Positions 1-9,543 are shown, numbered from the stretch's first letter. The stretch: DNA of 64,000 nucleotides from Diplonema papillatum (GCA_030068145.1 JAPJBO010000292.1:142501-206500); one strand, 5' to 3'. The notes: a model not told the origin generated them from the letters alone. Made by a program: numbers and translations.

Positions 1-45
1 TGAACTTCCCAAGTACTTCCCGAGTAAAACCCTAAAATACCTCAG

Positions 46-1444
46 GTCTCGAGAAACTGACGAAGGCGGAGAAGGTGCACCTGTACACGGTCTGCGGCCA
101 GGAAGACGCGTTCCACTGCTCCGAGACCGGGGACGTGATCCCTTTCTCGATGACGTCCGGCATCCCGAAGATCGTGATCGAGACCGGCGAGTCGCTGGTG
201 TGCGACCCCGCCAGCCACCCCGCCTACGACGCCTCGTTCACCGCGCGGGCCGGGCTTGAGAATGCCCGGAACCTGATGTGCACCCCGATCATGTTCAAAG
301 GCAAGGTCTTCGGCGCGGTGCAGGCGATGAACAAGCCGAAGGGCGACTTCACAGACCTCGACATCGCCCTCGCTGAGAGCCTGTGCACGTACATTGCTGT
401 GTCGCTCGAACACTCCGAAACCATCGAGTTGCTCGACGCTTCGAGCATGCGCTCCACGTTGATGGTCAGCGTCTGCAAGGAGCTGGCCGCTAGCACGCTC
501 GACGTGGAGGCCCTGCATAAAAACATCATGGAGCACGCGCGGCTGCTGGCGAACGCCGATCGGGCCTCGCTGTTCATCGCGAACTGGAAGAAAAAGCAGC
601 TCGAGACGAAGTTCGACGGGAAAGAGTTCCGAATGGACATCCGGCAAGGCATCGCGGGGACCGTCGCGATGACGGCCGAGGCGCTGAACATCCGCGATGC
701 GTACGCGGACAGCCGGTTCAACAAGGAGATCGACTCGCAGAGCGGGTACTTCACGCAGAACATCCTCGCGATGCCGGTCAAGTTCCAGAATGAGGTCCTT
801 GCGGTGGCGCAGCTGGTGAACAAGAAGGACGCGAACGGCGTCGTCGTGCCATTCGAGCGGGAGGACGAGTTCGTTCTCGAAACGTTCACGAGCTTCGCAG
901 GGATCTCCCTGGGGATCTCGGCGCAGTATAAGAAGATCGAGGTCGAGCGGTCGAAGTTCAAGTCGATGCTGCAGGCGGTCACCGGCGTCGCGGACATGGA
1001 CATCCGCAACGGGATGGCGCCCATCTGCTGCAACATCATGCACCAGGCGAAGACCATGCTCGAGGCCGACCGGTGCTCGCTGTTCATGATCGACAAGGAG
1101 AACTCGCAGCTGTACTCCTGTATGACCGACCAGCGCGGGGGGCAGATCCGGTTTCCCATCAATAAGGGCATCGCTGGCGAGGTGGCCCGCCTGGGCGCGA
1201 CGCTCAACATCCCCGACGCGTACAAGGACAACCGGTTCTCAACGGAGCAGGACCGGCTGCACGGGTACGTGACCCGGTCCATCCTCACGGTGCCCGTCAA
1301 GGGCGACAGCGACGCTGAGGCGCTCGCCGTGATGCAGCTGATCAACAAGAAGGGCGGCGTTCCCTTCGACGACGAAGACGAGGCGACGCTGCACCACTTC
1401 TCGACCGTCGCCGGCATCGCCATCAAGAACATCCAGCTCTACGA
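46..1444 (+). CDS. Cyclic-nucleotide phosphodiesterase, exon with GAF domains (5' end outside window)
   Basis: First visible exon of a class I cyclic-nucleotide phosphodiesterase, which hydrolyses cAMP and/or cGMP; the GAF domains of such enzymes bind cyclic nucleotide or mediate dimerisation. It starts after a CAG acceptor (41-45) in phase 2 and is open upstream, so the true N-terminus lies outside the window. About 465 residues are encoded: a partial GAF domain (residues 10-125), then two full GAF domains (about 135-280 and 300-455). The last two end in NKKD..PF..EDE and NKKG..PFDDEDE, matching the N-K-x-D-F-x3-D-E motif of PDE GAF domains. The exon ends in phase 2 at a GTATGC donor (1445). 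Joined to 5750-6554, 7970-8142 and 10329-10476 it gives 840 residues plus a stop with no frame break. Substrate preference cannot be read from the sequence. Confidence 0.88.
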
Positions 1445-1589
1445 GTATGCCTTCGGTTCCTTCCCCCCCCTAAACATTAAACTAAGTTTTTCCCCCCGTC
1501 GCTTTTCCATTCTTGCATTTCAGGCCTGCATGCCCCATCGAAAGCAATCGAAAAGAAAACAAAGGAGCGTTTTACCACCTTGACGGGAT

Positions 1590-2000
1590 GTTTGGCAGCC
1601 GCTGCTGAACAGTGCATGCTATTCCATGTGGTTCATGTACTTAAAAGAACTCAATGCTGAACACTCCTGCCCGCCCTCGTACTCGCCGACTCAGTCTTTG
1701 GAATCGCAAGAAAGCCAAATCCCGCTAGCGCCACAAATGCTCGACCTTGACGACGCAATGGCAGGTGACGACGTCATCCGATAACCTGACTTTCAAGGCA
1801 GTGCATGTTAATCCGTGTGGTTCATGTACTTACAAAAGAACTCAATGCTGAACAAACATAACGTGCGCGGCGCGGAAGCTTTACCAGCTTCGGCTGACAA
1901 CATTTGCGCACTTAACCATGGTTAAGAAGACGACTGAAAGCACAGACACAAAGATAGCTCAAAGCATCTGCAAAATAACACGAAAAGCCTCTAGGCAAAA
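1590..2000 (+). repeat. Dispersed repeat pieces (TGGCAGCCGCTGCT and CTCAATGCTGAACA families)
   Basis: Two motifs recur through the window. One contains TTTGGCAGCCGCTGCT followed by TTCATGTACTT and AGAACTCAATGCT; copies or pieces lie near 1590-1660, 1800-1850, 9890-9960, 12930-13115, 50365-50415 and 52140-52195, and on the minus strand near 26690-26850. The second starts CACTTAACCATGGTTAAG (1911) and is repeated almost identically at 50061-50145. No coding capacity is seen. Confidence 0.7.
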
Positions 2001-2054
2001 CAATTCTTCCCCTCTGCTTCCCCGTCATTATGTTTCTGTCCTCTTACAACACAG

Positions 2055-2336
2055 GTACCAGGGAAAGCCTGCTACACGGGAGCCAAGCTTCACGTGTTCG
2101 GCGGTACTGCAGAGCCACGGGCCTACGGGTCAAGTGGCTACCGATTTCCCAAACTAAAGCATCAAGGCGTGGCGCACCTTGGGGCTTGACGCTTGCGCTG
2201 AACACAAGCTCGTCGAGACGGTCAGCCACAGGGCAGAGCGGACGGGGTTGTGGCACTGTGCTGCCTCCGACTCAAGCTTTGCAAGCTGTGGTTGACCGTC
2301 ACGTTCCTGGACCAGGAGCGGCCTTTTTCTTTTCTT
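2055..2336 (+). repeat. SINE-like dispersed repeat, 280 bp, copy 1
   Basis: A compact unit beginning ACCAGGGAAAGCCTGCTAC and ending GGAGCGGCCTTTTTC. Near-identical copies lie at 45707-45980 (+), 11640-11872 (-) and 29990-30262 (-), with a fragment at 25905-25975 (-). The sharp ends, uniform length and terminal run of T suggest a Pol III-type short interspersed element, but I do not find clear A and B boxes. Short ORFs here simply recur with the repeat and are not counted as genes. Confidence 0.7.
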
Positions 2337-2662
2337 TCTTCTTCTACCTATTTGTGGACAACCCAATTCCTGCTTCCCCGGAGACAGTATTCGTTGTCAG
2401 CTTAAAGGAACGGTGGCAGCGGTTTAAACAGGACACATGTAGAGCGACCCGCCCGTCGAACGGGGAGCCGGGCAAGGACTTCCCCCGTTTATCCGCACGG
2501 AACCCCATCTGAAATTCACGAAAGGGTCCAGTGCCAAACCGGCAATCTTCCAACGAGCCGCGGATTTCGTAAAACGGTAGCGAATTCTAGCCGAGCCACC
2601 CCAGGAATTGGCTGGGCTTGGCTGGCAAGTTTCTCTCGAGGCGGGAAAGCAGCACATCTGCG

Positions 2663-3065
2663 ACTACCTCGCGTGATGAGATCGCCGAAGTGTGCACGCT
2701 ACCGCGTACGATATCAGGAGACTAGCGGCAAGGCAGCAGAGTGAGCAACCTGCTGAAGCATGAGCTGAGAGTAAACATTCCCTCCAATCCCCGCAATCCA
2801 CGCAAAACCCTGTTTTCACAATTCTTCCCCTCTGCTTCCCCGTCGACCCGCCCGTCGAACGGGGAGCCGGGCAAGGACTTCCCCCGTTTATCCGCACGGA
2901 ATCCCACCTGAAATTCACGAAAGGGACTAGCGGCAAGGCAGCAGAGTGAGCAACCTGCTGAAGCATGAGCTGAAGTCTAGCCCGATGCAGTAAACATTCC
3001 CTCCAATCCCCCCCCACTGGCACACACCCGAACTTCACAAACAAGCAAAAACTGCCAGACAGCCG
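2663..3065 (+). repeat. Tandem partial copies of a GGCAAGGCAGCAGAGTGAGC repeat
   Basis: Two copies (about 2720-2815 and 2926-3065) share GCAAGGCAGCAGAGTGAGC and CCTGCTGAAGCATGAGCTGA. An interposed duplicated block, with GACCCGCCCGTCGAACGGGG at 2448 and 2845, shows local tandem duplication. Related pieces occur at 5455-5600, 7495-7570 and 13800-13870. At 5455 this family directly abuts the truncated exon copy. Confidence 0.6.
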
Positions 3066-3120
3066 TTTAAAACCGTTCTTAGGGTACAGCATTGCGCGTT
3101 TCAAGAGCGGCAAACCGCGC

Positions 3121-4764
3121 ATGGAAGAGCCAGAATACGCCGGAAGACACCAACCCCTTAACTTCAAACCAGCCGAACTGCCTGTAACACCGGACGATCG
3201 CGACTCAATTACAGACAGCCACTCCTCAACAACCCAAGAACACGAGGAAAGACCAACAACCCTCCTTTCACAACCACAACCACAGTTCATCTTGAAACAC
3301 CGAGTAGCCAACCTAGCAGCAACCATCACTTTAGCGGCAGCAATCGCAGCCGCCGGAGCGAGGACCATGTCCAAACTCACGAGATACACCACCACAAACT
3401 CCTGTTTTCTGCAAGCGGCCCTCAACTTGATCGCCGCCACAGACATGGCACAACAAGTAGTCACATACCACGACTGCCCAACACACACGAAAGGCGAATG
3501 CACGGCAGCTGTCCACGCTTGGGTGACAGGAAAACGGACGCAAGCAACACTGCTGCACGTTTTCGCCAACATCGACGGACCGTTCGGCAACGGGCAGCAA
3601 TGCGACCTCGGGGAAGTGCTAAGGGCCATCACCACAGCACTTCTTGACGAAAACCTCGCACACCAAGCTTGCCAGCAACATCGCCCTGATGCTTTCAACG
3701 GTCTACGACATACAACGACGACGACAACTACTTGTAAAAACTGCAACCACAACAAAACCAACCCCCCCGAAGACCACGACATAACCTTTCTACCTCCAAT
3801 CGACAACTCGATCCAACGGTGCTTGAACAACCACATCAAACCTGGCCCCGCCGCCGACTACAGATGCGAAGTCTGCAAAATCACCGATACCACCCTCACA
3901 ACAACAACATTTCACCGCATTAATTCAATGCTGTTGATTCAGCTTCAAAGAGCCCGTAGACACGAAGCGACGAACCGTACCGCTATACGCGCCGACCACT
4001 CTATCACGCTGCCAGGACAAAACACACCACTCGTTCTCAAAGCCATAGCAGTACACTCCGGCCACAACAACGCAGGGCACTACGTCATCCACGCCCTCAA
4101 CGATATCGACGCTAACCAACGATGGACGCGCTTCGACGGACTACAGACGCACTCCACTTCGACACAAAACTACGCCGACAACGAAGTTTACCTCTGCGTC
4201 TACCAGCTCAAAGACTACCCACAGACGGATGTCCCGCCACCCATAGACCACAACCACTATGAACCCCCAAAGCCTGCCACGTCCAGAACCACAACACAAG
4301 AGCCGGACTCGACGCAAAGTATACTTAGAGCCATGCGCGGAGACGAGACATCTACCGACACACCCACACAACGACACGACAGCACACCCCCCACACAAAC
4401 ACCCACAACACCAGGCACGTCACAGACCTCCAGTACCACCGCGGAAACAGAGACCAGCAGTGAAGACGACTTACGATGTCCCCACTGCCACACACGCACA
4501 ACAACAACCGGCCTCAAACTGAAGGGAAAACAAGGATTACGGACGCACCTACGTTACTGCAAGAAGAAACCAACCAGAACTAAGTCACAAGCAGAAACAA
4601 CGCTGCGAAGCACCACCCAGAAACGAGAGAGATGTCCCTACTGCCACAGCGACGGACGAACCGTGGGGAAACCACTCTTCAAAAGTCTACGACACCATAA
4701 GCCCTGGTGCAAAAAGAAGCACTGTAAACAACGCACAGCAACGACGACTCCATCAGACGAATAA
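3121..4764 (+). CDS. Ubiquitin-specific-protease-like (C19) protein with two C-terminal C2HC zinc fingers
   Basis: A 547-residue intronless ORF. After a disordered N-terminus of about 95 residues comes a USP-type fold: Cys box TTNSCFLQAALNLI (about residues 97-110), a zinc ribbon made of CKNC and CEVC (about 204-250), and a His box GHNNAGHYVIHALND (about 310-325) followed by W-x-R-F-D-G. The usual Asn three residues after the catalytic Cys pair is Gln here. The last 110 residues hold two C-x2-C...H-x3-C type fingers (CPHC...THLRYC and CPYC...HHKPWC). The family removes ubiquitin or ubiquitin-like tags; the fingers suggest nucleic-acid binding. It lies on the sense strand inside PDE intron 1 and is rich in ACA/ACC/AAC codons, unlike the GC-ending host exons, so it probably arrived with a mobile element. 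It could be a transposon accessory protein or a captured cellular gene. Confidence 0.75.
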   Translation: MEEPEYAGRHQPLNFKPAELPVTPDDRDSITDSHSSTTQEHEERPTTLLSQPQPQFILKHRVANLAATITLAAAIAAAGARTMSKLTRYTTTNSCFLQAALNLIAATDMAQQVVTYHDCPTHTKGECTAAVHAWVTGKRTQATLLHVFANIDGPFGNGQQCDLGEVLRAITTALLDENLAHQACQQHRPDAFNGLRHTTTTTTTCKNCNHNKTNPPEDHDITFLPPIDNSIQRCLNNHIKPGPAADYRCEVCKITDTTLTTTTFHRINSMLLIQLQRARRHEATNRTAIRADHSITLPGQNTPLVLKAIAVHSGHNNAGHYVIHALNDIDANQRWTRFDGLQTHSTSTQNYADNEVYLCVYQLKDYPQTDVPPPIDHNHYEPPKPATSRTTTQEPDSTQSILRAMRGDETSTDTPTQRHDSTPPTQTPTTPGTSQTSSTTAETETSSEDDLRCPHCHTRTTTTGLKLKGKQGLRTHLRYCKKKPTRTKSQAETTLRSTTQKRERCPYCHSDGRTVGKPLFKSLRHHKPWCKKKHCKQRTATTTPSDE

Positions 4765-4957
4765 CCTCACTAACCACGGGTACCCAGTGTGCCCAGAGTG
4801 CCTTAACTGTGGCGAGCAACGAACAGTTTTACCCTGCAATCTACCCAAAAAAAACCTTATCTTAGGACGGAAGCAACCCGCACCACATGAAGCACCGCAA
4901 GTGCCGCGAAATCCAAGCACCACACTGCGAGAAAATACATATAAACGCGGACAACAG

Positions 4958-5218
4958 ACCGGTACGGGCTACAAGGCAACCCCTGCTCAACTTGTAGAAC
5001 GTGGGGGGCCCAAGACTACACTCCACGAAGGAAAGTACTTGGTGTCGGTCACAAACAGTCCCGGACATGGCTAGCCATAACCCATAACGAAAGCGTGCAC
5101 TAAATATACAACCCGTAACCACATAGCCCTTTCTTGCTCTAAGAGAACCCATTCATGAACGGTCACACGGAGACCCTAAAACCCCGGAATTTCAAGCGAA
5201 CTTTAACTCTAAAAAGTC
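4958..5218 (+). repeat. Dispersed repeat with promoter-like 3' module, copy 1
   Basis: Unit with ACTTGGTGTCGGTCACAAA in the middle and ending in GGTCACACGGAGACCCTAAA plus CCCCGGAATTTCAAGCGAAC. Other full or long copies: 24785-24973, 47428-47703, 52198-52443 (+) and 26505-26690 (-). The 3' module also occurs alone or joined to other sequences at 12747, 15598, 22680, 23036, 26251 and 54965. The TAAAA box follows GGAGACT at a fixed distance. Confidence 0.7.
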
Positions 5219-5265
5219 GAGAAACACCATTCTGTACAAACACGAACACAAAACAACGCAACTAG

Positions 5266-5454
5266 GTTCACGCGGCAAGAGCGTGTTGTCGATTCTGAAC
5301 AACAGCGCGTCGAACCTGTCGGGCGGCTCCGACGTGGCCTCGAACCCGCGGGAGGCGCTGCTGCGCATGAAGATGATGTCGCTGCGCGGGAAGATCGGCC
5401 GCCGAGTCCCTCGAGGCGGCGAAGCAGCACTCGTTCAACATCTACGACTACCTC
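5266..5454 (+). pseudogene. Truncated, broken copy of PDE exon 2
   Basis: Near-identical to the start of the real exon at 5750-5955, including its AG acceptor context. It lacks about 17 nt after GGCAAG, has an extra C at the AAGATCGGC position (a frame break), and stops matching after GACTACCTCGCC, where a dispersed repeat begins. Even the upstream intron sequence (GTCGAGAAACACCA) is duplicated. This is a duplication within the intron that later decayed, not an alternative exon. Confidence 0.85.
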
Positions 5455-5631
5455 GCCGAAGGGTGTACACTAACGGGTACGGCATCAGGAGCAAGCAACC
5501 ATGACTGAAACACGGGCTAAAGGCCAGCCCGATGCGGTAAACCGTTACCTCCAAGCCCCTCCCACTGTCACACACCATACACGATTTACAAACAAAAAAA
5601 GCAAGAAGTCGAGAAACACCAATCTGTACAA

Positions 5632-5747
5632 ACACAAACACAAACGCAAACACAAACACAACCACAAACACAAACACAAACACAAACACAAACACAAACA
5701 CAAACACAAACACAAACACAAACACAAACACAAACACAAACACAAAC
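5632..5747 (+). repeat. CAAACA hexanucleotide microsatellite at a splice acceptor
   Basis: About 19 near-perfect repeats of CACAAA ending directly in the CAG acceptor of PDE exon 2. The array is purine-rich on the transcribed strand, so this acceptor has no ordinary polypyrimidine tract. Long ORFs on both strands here come from the repeat. Confidence 0.9.
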
Positions 5748-5749
5748 AG

Positions 5750-6554
5750 GTTCACGCGGCAAGCGCGAGAGGAGCTGTCGAGCGTGTTGTCGATTCTGAA
5801 CAACAGCGCGTCGAACCTGTCGGGCGGCTCCGACGTGGCCTCGAACCCGCGGGAGGCGCTGCTGCGCACGAAGGTGATGTCACTGCGCGGGAAGATCGGC
5901 GCCGAGTCCCTCGAGGCGGCGAAGCAGCACTCGTTCAACATCTACGACTACCTAGCGAGCGAAGAGATCGACGGCGTCGCGCGCTGCTTGGCCCTCGTTG
6001 TCCTCTTCTTCGAAGACCGGGGGCTCACGGAGCAGTTCCACATCGACAAGGACGCCCTGGTCAACTTCCTCTGCGCCATCGCGGCGCTTTACCGCAACGT
6101 GCCGTACCACAATGTTCTGCACGCGATCGACGTGACGCAGACGCTGTTCCAAATGATAGGCCGGCTGCCGTCCGGCACGCTCACGCAACTCGAAGAGCTT
6201 GTGTTGCTGCTCTGCGGCATGTGCCACGACGTCGACCATATGGGCCTGAACAACTCCTTCCACTACAAGGCGGAGACTCCTCTGGGCATCCTCAGCAACG
6301 CGACGGGCGGAACCTCGCCGCTGGAGGTCCACCACTGCGACCTGACCGTCAACACCCTGCAGCGCGAGTCGTGTGACATCTTCCAGCACGTGCGCAACGC
6401 GGCCGAGCGGACGACCGCCTACAAACTGCTCGTCAAGTGCATCCTCGGCACCGACATGGCCCTCCACGACAAGTTCTGCAAAGGCTTCGCCGCTGTGGAG
6501 CCCGACGACATCCAAAACGCGGACAAAGAGCTGGTGATGATTATGCTGCTGAAG
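5750..6554 (+). CDS. Phosphodiesterase, exon 2: linker and N-terminal half of the catalytic domain
   Basis: Continues the GAF exon in frame. After a linker beginning FTRQAREELSS comes the PDEase_I metal-binding region: YHNVLHAIDVTQ (H-N-x-x-H), CHDVDHMGLNN (HD...H), and LEVHHCDLTVNTLQRES with the helical segment that follows. These give most of the two-metal HD-type site. The exon ends at LLK (6552-6554) before a GTGTGT donor. Reading through gives an unrelated tail and a stop at 6650, so the splice is needed to restore the conserved KAADISN segment in the next exon. Confidence 0.9.
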
Positions 6555-7969
6555 GTGTGTCTCCTTCATCGCAAAGCGCTCCGCGCTGAAATCGAAATAT
6601 TTTTTTCGAGACATTGCAATGTGTTCCAAAAATGTAAGCCTGAGCAATGAGCGAACCAACACCAAACTGAAGATCATGTCACTGTCACAGTTTACATGTC
6701 CGTGCTTCACATGGAGATCCCTAACTCAAGACATACCAGGTGAAAAAGAAGAAGAACAACCTGAAGAGAGGCCTGGAACTCGTGTGGATGCGTCAACGCA
6801 ACAGTTTTGAAAGGAAAGCGAAAGAGCGAAGGCATATTTGTTTGCCCGTCTGCATGTTTAAGATCACGCTCTGTGTTGCGCCCGGGTTTCGTTCGGTTCC
6901 GTGTTGTAGAAGAAGGCGCGAAAAAAGGGAACAGAACAATCGGGGGATGGACCGGAAACGACGACGGAGGGGGCGAGGGCGGGGTAGGAACCGATGAATG
7001 AGGCGGAAAAAAGGAGGCAGCACAAAATGGCATAACGGAGGCCCTTTTTTGGGGGCGTGGCCGGACGTGCGACGTTTCACCTTTCTTGTATAAGCACCTG
7101 CTTGTAGGAAATACTTGAGGAGGCTGCCAGCTGCAAAAGATCAAAGGAGGTAAATGTGCTGTAGCCCACACGAAACACAGGTGAATCTGGGCTCAGTGGC
7201 GGGCGTAAGCGTTCAACAAAAGTTGTGCGCCCTCCACTGAACCCAGTGGGGGGGCTACAACACATTTACCTCCTTTGATCTTGGAATATTGCTGCGATAG
7301 TGGGGAGTCATCGGCATGCCGATGAGATACCACACTTTGATCTTTCGCAACTGGCAGTCTGCTCAAGCATTTCCTACAAAGCAGGTGCTTATACGAAAAG
7401 AAAAGGGAGCGAGAATCTACGGGAGGCGCAACGTGGCGTACTGGCAAATTATGGACGTCTTCGCAGCGCGCCACGCCACCGTTGTGAAGAGTGTATGCGA
7501 GCGGGTCTGCTACCAAGAGCCCAGCGGAAAGGCAGCAGAGTGGGCATCCTGGCTCAAGCATAAGGTGGGTCCTACTCTCACAGAGTATAGTTTTCGTTGG
7601 GTTTGTCCCCCCCTACCACGCACAGGTCTTGATGCGAGGGGTTGATCCCAGCCTTCTGAAAACCAGCAGTACGCTGATGCCCAGCAAACTGGGCCACCTT
7701 GCAACCTGAGCTCTGGATCCAACTACGAGCTTTTTAACAGCAGCAGCAACAATATACGCTGTTGGTGCTGGAATTACCGCGGGTGCTGGCACCCGACTTG
7801 TCCACCAATTGTGTTCATTGACAGATATCATCCATTGCTTCTAACGTACTAAGTACGCGTCGAGGCTATTTCTCTTCGCAGCCGTTTGTTCCAGAAATAC
7901 TTCTTGCAACCGTGAGTAAAAAGTCTGTCGAATCGACGATCGTTCACCCGCACAAAATCCATCGCACAG
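6555..7969 (+). other. Intron 2 of the phosphodiesterase gene, 1.4 kb, repeat-filled
   Basis: Phase 0 (AAG|GTGTGT ... GCACAG|GCT). It contains two inverted copies of the AAGCACCTGCTTGTAGGAAA repeat family (7084-7220 and 7210-7400) and a piece of the GGCAGCAGAGTG repeat (7495-7570). No independent gene is seen. Confidence 0.8.
7084..7400. repeat. Two head-to-head copies of the GCACCTGCTTTGTAGGAAAT repeat family
   Basis: Family consensus runs from TATAAGCACCTGCTTTGTAG through AAAGGAGGTAAATGTGCTGT and CACACGAAACACAGGTGAAT to GCACAAGGCAGTCCCTCGAG. Plus-strand copies: 7084-7220, 12245-12440, 15020-15140, 30945-31115, 46503-46682 and 53978-54250. Minus-strand: 7210-7400, 26022-26185 and 30745-30795. 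A 3' stub lies at 58556-58594. The pair here forms a large inverted repeat inside PDE intron 2. Confidence 0.75.
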
Positions 7970-8142
7970 GCTGCCGATATATCGAATTGCACGAAGCCGT
8001 TCGAAGTGTGCAGGCAGTGGGCGCTTCGGGTTCTTGACGAGTTCTACTTTCAAGGCGATAAAGAGGTGCAGAAGATTGGTCAGGTGTCCAGCGAGCTGTT
8101 TGACCGGAACAGCGGTAAAGAGATGGCGGACAGCCAGATAGG
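7970..8142 (+). CDS. Phosphodiesterase, exon 3: catalytic-domain core
   Basis: Encodes AADISNCTKPFEVCRQWALR, then EFYFQGDKE, a DRNS segment and MADSQIG. These match the conserved class I PDE blocks that supply the second metal-ligand Asp (DISN), the EF..QGD.E helix, and the nucleotide-contacting glutamine (SQIG). It starts after a CACAG acceptor in phase 0 and ends in phase 2 at GG|GTATGC. The next in-phase exon is at 10329. Reading past this donor gives an unrelated tail. Confidence 0.9.
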
Positions 8143-8227
8143 GTATGCTCTATCCAAGCTTCGAGCAGGGGTGTCCTCACAAATCACTACAGATCTTTTC
8201 CAAACTGTCGTAATTGCCTTCATGTTG

Positions 8228-8437
8228 AACCGGGTAAAACCTAGGACACCCCCCCCACTTTGGGAGTCGTACACTCCCCTCTTTACTACTTTCTATTTTC
8301 TATTTTGCATCCGACATCTTCCTCGAAGAAGGCTTGATGCTAGCATCAACCATGCATGAGAGGCAGTGCTCTGCCTAAACATTAAACTAAGATTTTCCCC
8401 CCAAAATGGTCCTGGGTGTCCCAAGTTTTACCCGGTT
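8228..8437. mobile_element. Short TIR element in PDE intron 3, with the intron-associated palindromic repeat inside
   Basis: The ends form an imperfect inverted repeat (AACCGGGTAAAAC... and ...GTTTTACCCGGTT, about 21 of 23 pairing). Inside is CTTCGAAG, the perfect 16-bp palindrome TTGATGCTAGCATCAA and CATGCATGAG, then CTAAACATTAAACTAAG. The internal part recurs at 38289-38369 and 40263-40347. No target-site duplication is obvious. Confidence 0.6.
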
Positions 8438-8805
8438 TAGCATTTATTTTCAGGGTTTGCGTAGTCTGCAGAATATCGCAACCCTGAGCAGGGTGCTTGC
8501 CCGCGCCTTGGTGCTCAATACTCAGCTCGACCCTAGATGCCGCTGTCATAGGATAGGCTGCAGGACCACTACTGGTGCTTTCTTCCTTCTTTGTTCAGCA
8601 ATGCTTCTGGTGTCCCCTCTTTGACTGGATTACATGGTTTGAACATCTAGTGCGGAAATACTCGACGTAGCGCCGGCATCACCTGCCAACCGGATACTCG
8701 GCCGCAGCCGACCATTGTCCGGACGAAAATGGAAAGCGGACGGAACTCGGAGCCCCGTCGCATGCTTCACCCACTCCACCGCGGCCTCCCTGCTCCACTT
8801 CATCC

Positions 8806-9003
8806 CCTCTTGTTCTTCGCTTACACCACCGTGTGTTGTGACTTTTGACCTGTTGTGTTTGTGTGATTTGTCGTGTAGGGGTAGACCCGCATGACCTCAC
8901 GTCCGTTCAACACGTGGTTCGGTTGTTCCAGCATTTGGGATCCTTCTGTTCTTTGTCAGGCAGCATCGTCGAGCATTTCCTTTCAAGCTGGCCCTTATGT
9001 AAC
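8806..9003 (+). repeat. Dispersed repeat containing GTAGACCCGCATGACCTCAC, copy 1
   Basis: Same family at 39757-40060 (+), and in reverse at 20985-21200 and 58105-58215. The unit runs from ACTCGACGTAGC through TTCTTCGCTTACACCACCGT and GTTGTGTTTGTGTGATTTGT to CATCGTCGAGCATTTCCTT. At 39757-40060 it sits in the intron of another gene. Confidence 0.7.
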
Positions 9004-9543
9004 GTGAGGGAACGCCGGCGTTGGATGTGGAACACCTCCACTGGAGAAACGGGGAGAAGGCAGTATGCTGCTTCGCAGCCGGGAACTTCCCCCAGCTGGA
9101 GGGACCAGCCGAGTACGTGCGGCGAGTGTGGCAGTACGGACGAGCGAAGACCGCGACGAGGGCGATTCGGCAGATGGCGACGGGGAAGACGACGAGAGGA
9201 AGCACCCTCAGGGCGCTGGAGACGGTCCCAGGGGCGGTGGACCTCCTGCTCGCGATCGTGAGAAGGTCGATACTGCCGAAGGGAACCCGCGTGCAGTGTA
9301 GACGGTGTTGCGAGTTGGCGACCGCAGAACACGTGCTGCTTGCCGACGACGACACTCACAACGAAGTGTCGGACATCCGAAGCGCCACAACGCGTCGCCC
9401 GCCGGTGGTAAAAGAGCTCCTTGCAGACTTTGCGCTGAAGCACGGGCCGGCGGTACTACACGTCGCGAGACGCGTGAAAGCCCTGTGCGATGACCCGCTC
9501 GCCGCCCGATGGTCGACGCTGATCACGACGTATTCGGTCTAAG
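9003..9543 (+). CDS. Coding-like ORF of unknown function, possible retroelement C-terminal fragment
   Basis: About 175 codons with strongly GC-ending third positions, running from just after a dispersed repeat to TAA. It includes RRVWQYGRAKTATRAIRQMA and a VQCRRCCELATAEHVLL segment. The Cys-x2-Cys then His spacing faintly recalls the zf-RVT knuckle at the end of some non-LTR reverse transcriptases, but that is weak. It lies in PDE intron 3 with no clear start codon and no partner exon found, so it is most likely a piece of an inserted element. Confidence 0.4.

Larger units (their letters stand above)
1445..5749 (+). other. Intron 1 of the phosphodiesterase gene, 4.3 kb, repeat-filled, with a nested ORF
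   Basis: Bounded by a GTATGC donor and an AAACAG acceptor. The phases match: exon 1 ends GA and exon 2 begins G, restoring Glu in the sequence IQLYE-FTRQAREELSS. It contains dispersed repeats (1.6-3.1 kb), the USP/zinc-finger ORF (3121-4764), a dispersed promoter-like repeat (4958-5218), a truncated copy of exon 2 (5266-5454) and a CAAACA microsatellite directly before the acceptor. Positions 1460-1525 carry part of the intron-associated repeat (CTAAACATTAAACTAAG) and an AG, but the sequence after it is not coding. Confidence 0.8.

Noticed and set aside
42-1432. Two long minus-strand ORFs opposite the GAF exon
   Set aside because: Antisense shadows of a GC3-rich coding exon; the plus strand has clear GAF motifs and splice phase.
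1500-1583. Continuation of the GAF ORF past 1444
   Set aside because: The tail after the GTATGC donor is repeat sequence; the splice to 5750 restores a conserved linker.
2664-3839. 391-codon minus-strand ORF
   Set aside because: Mostly antisense to the USP/zinc-finger ORF and repeats.
5545-5941. Lys-His and Leu-Cys repeat ORFs
   Set aside because: Translation of the CAAACA microsatellite joined to antisense PDE sequence.
8406-8624. ORF after an AG at 8453 reading GLRSLQNIATLSRVLARALV, first considered as the last PDE exon
   Set aside because: The true last exon at 10329 has the conserved FINFVAKPFFEKVV and N..W segments and the right phase.
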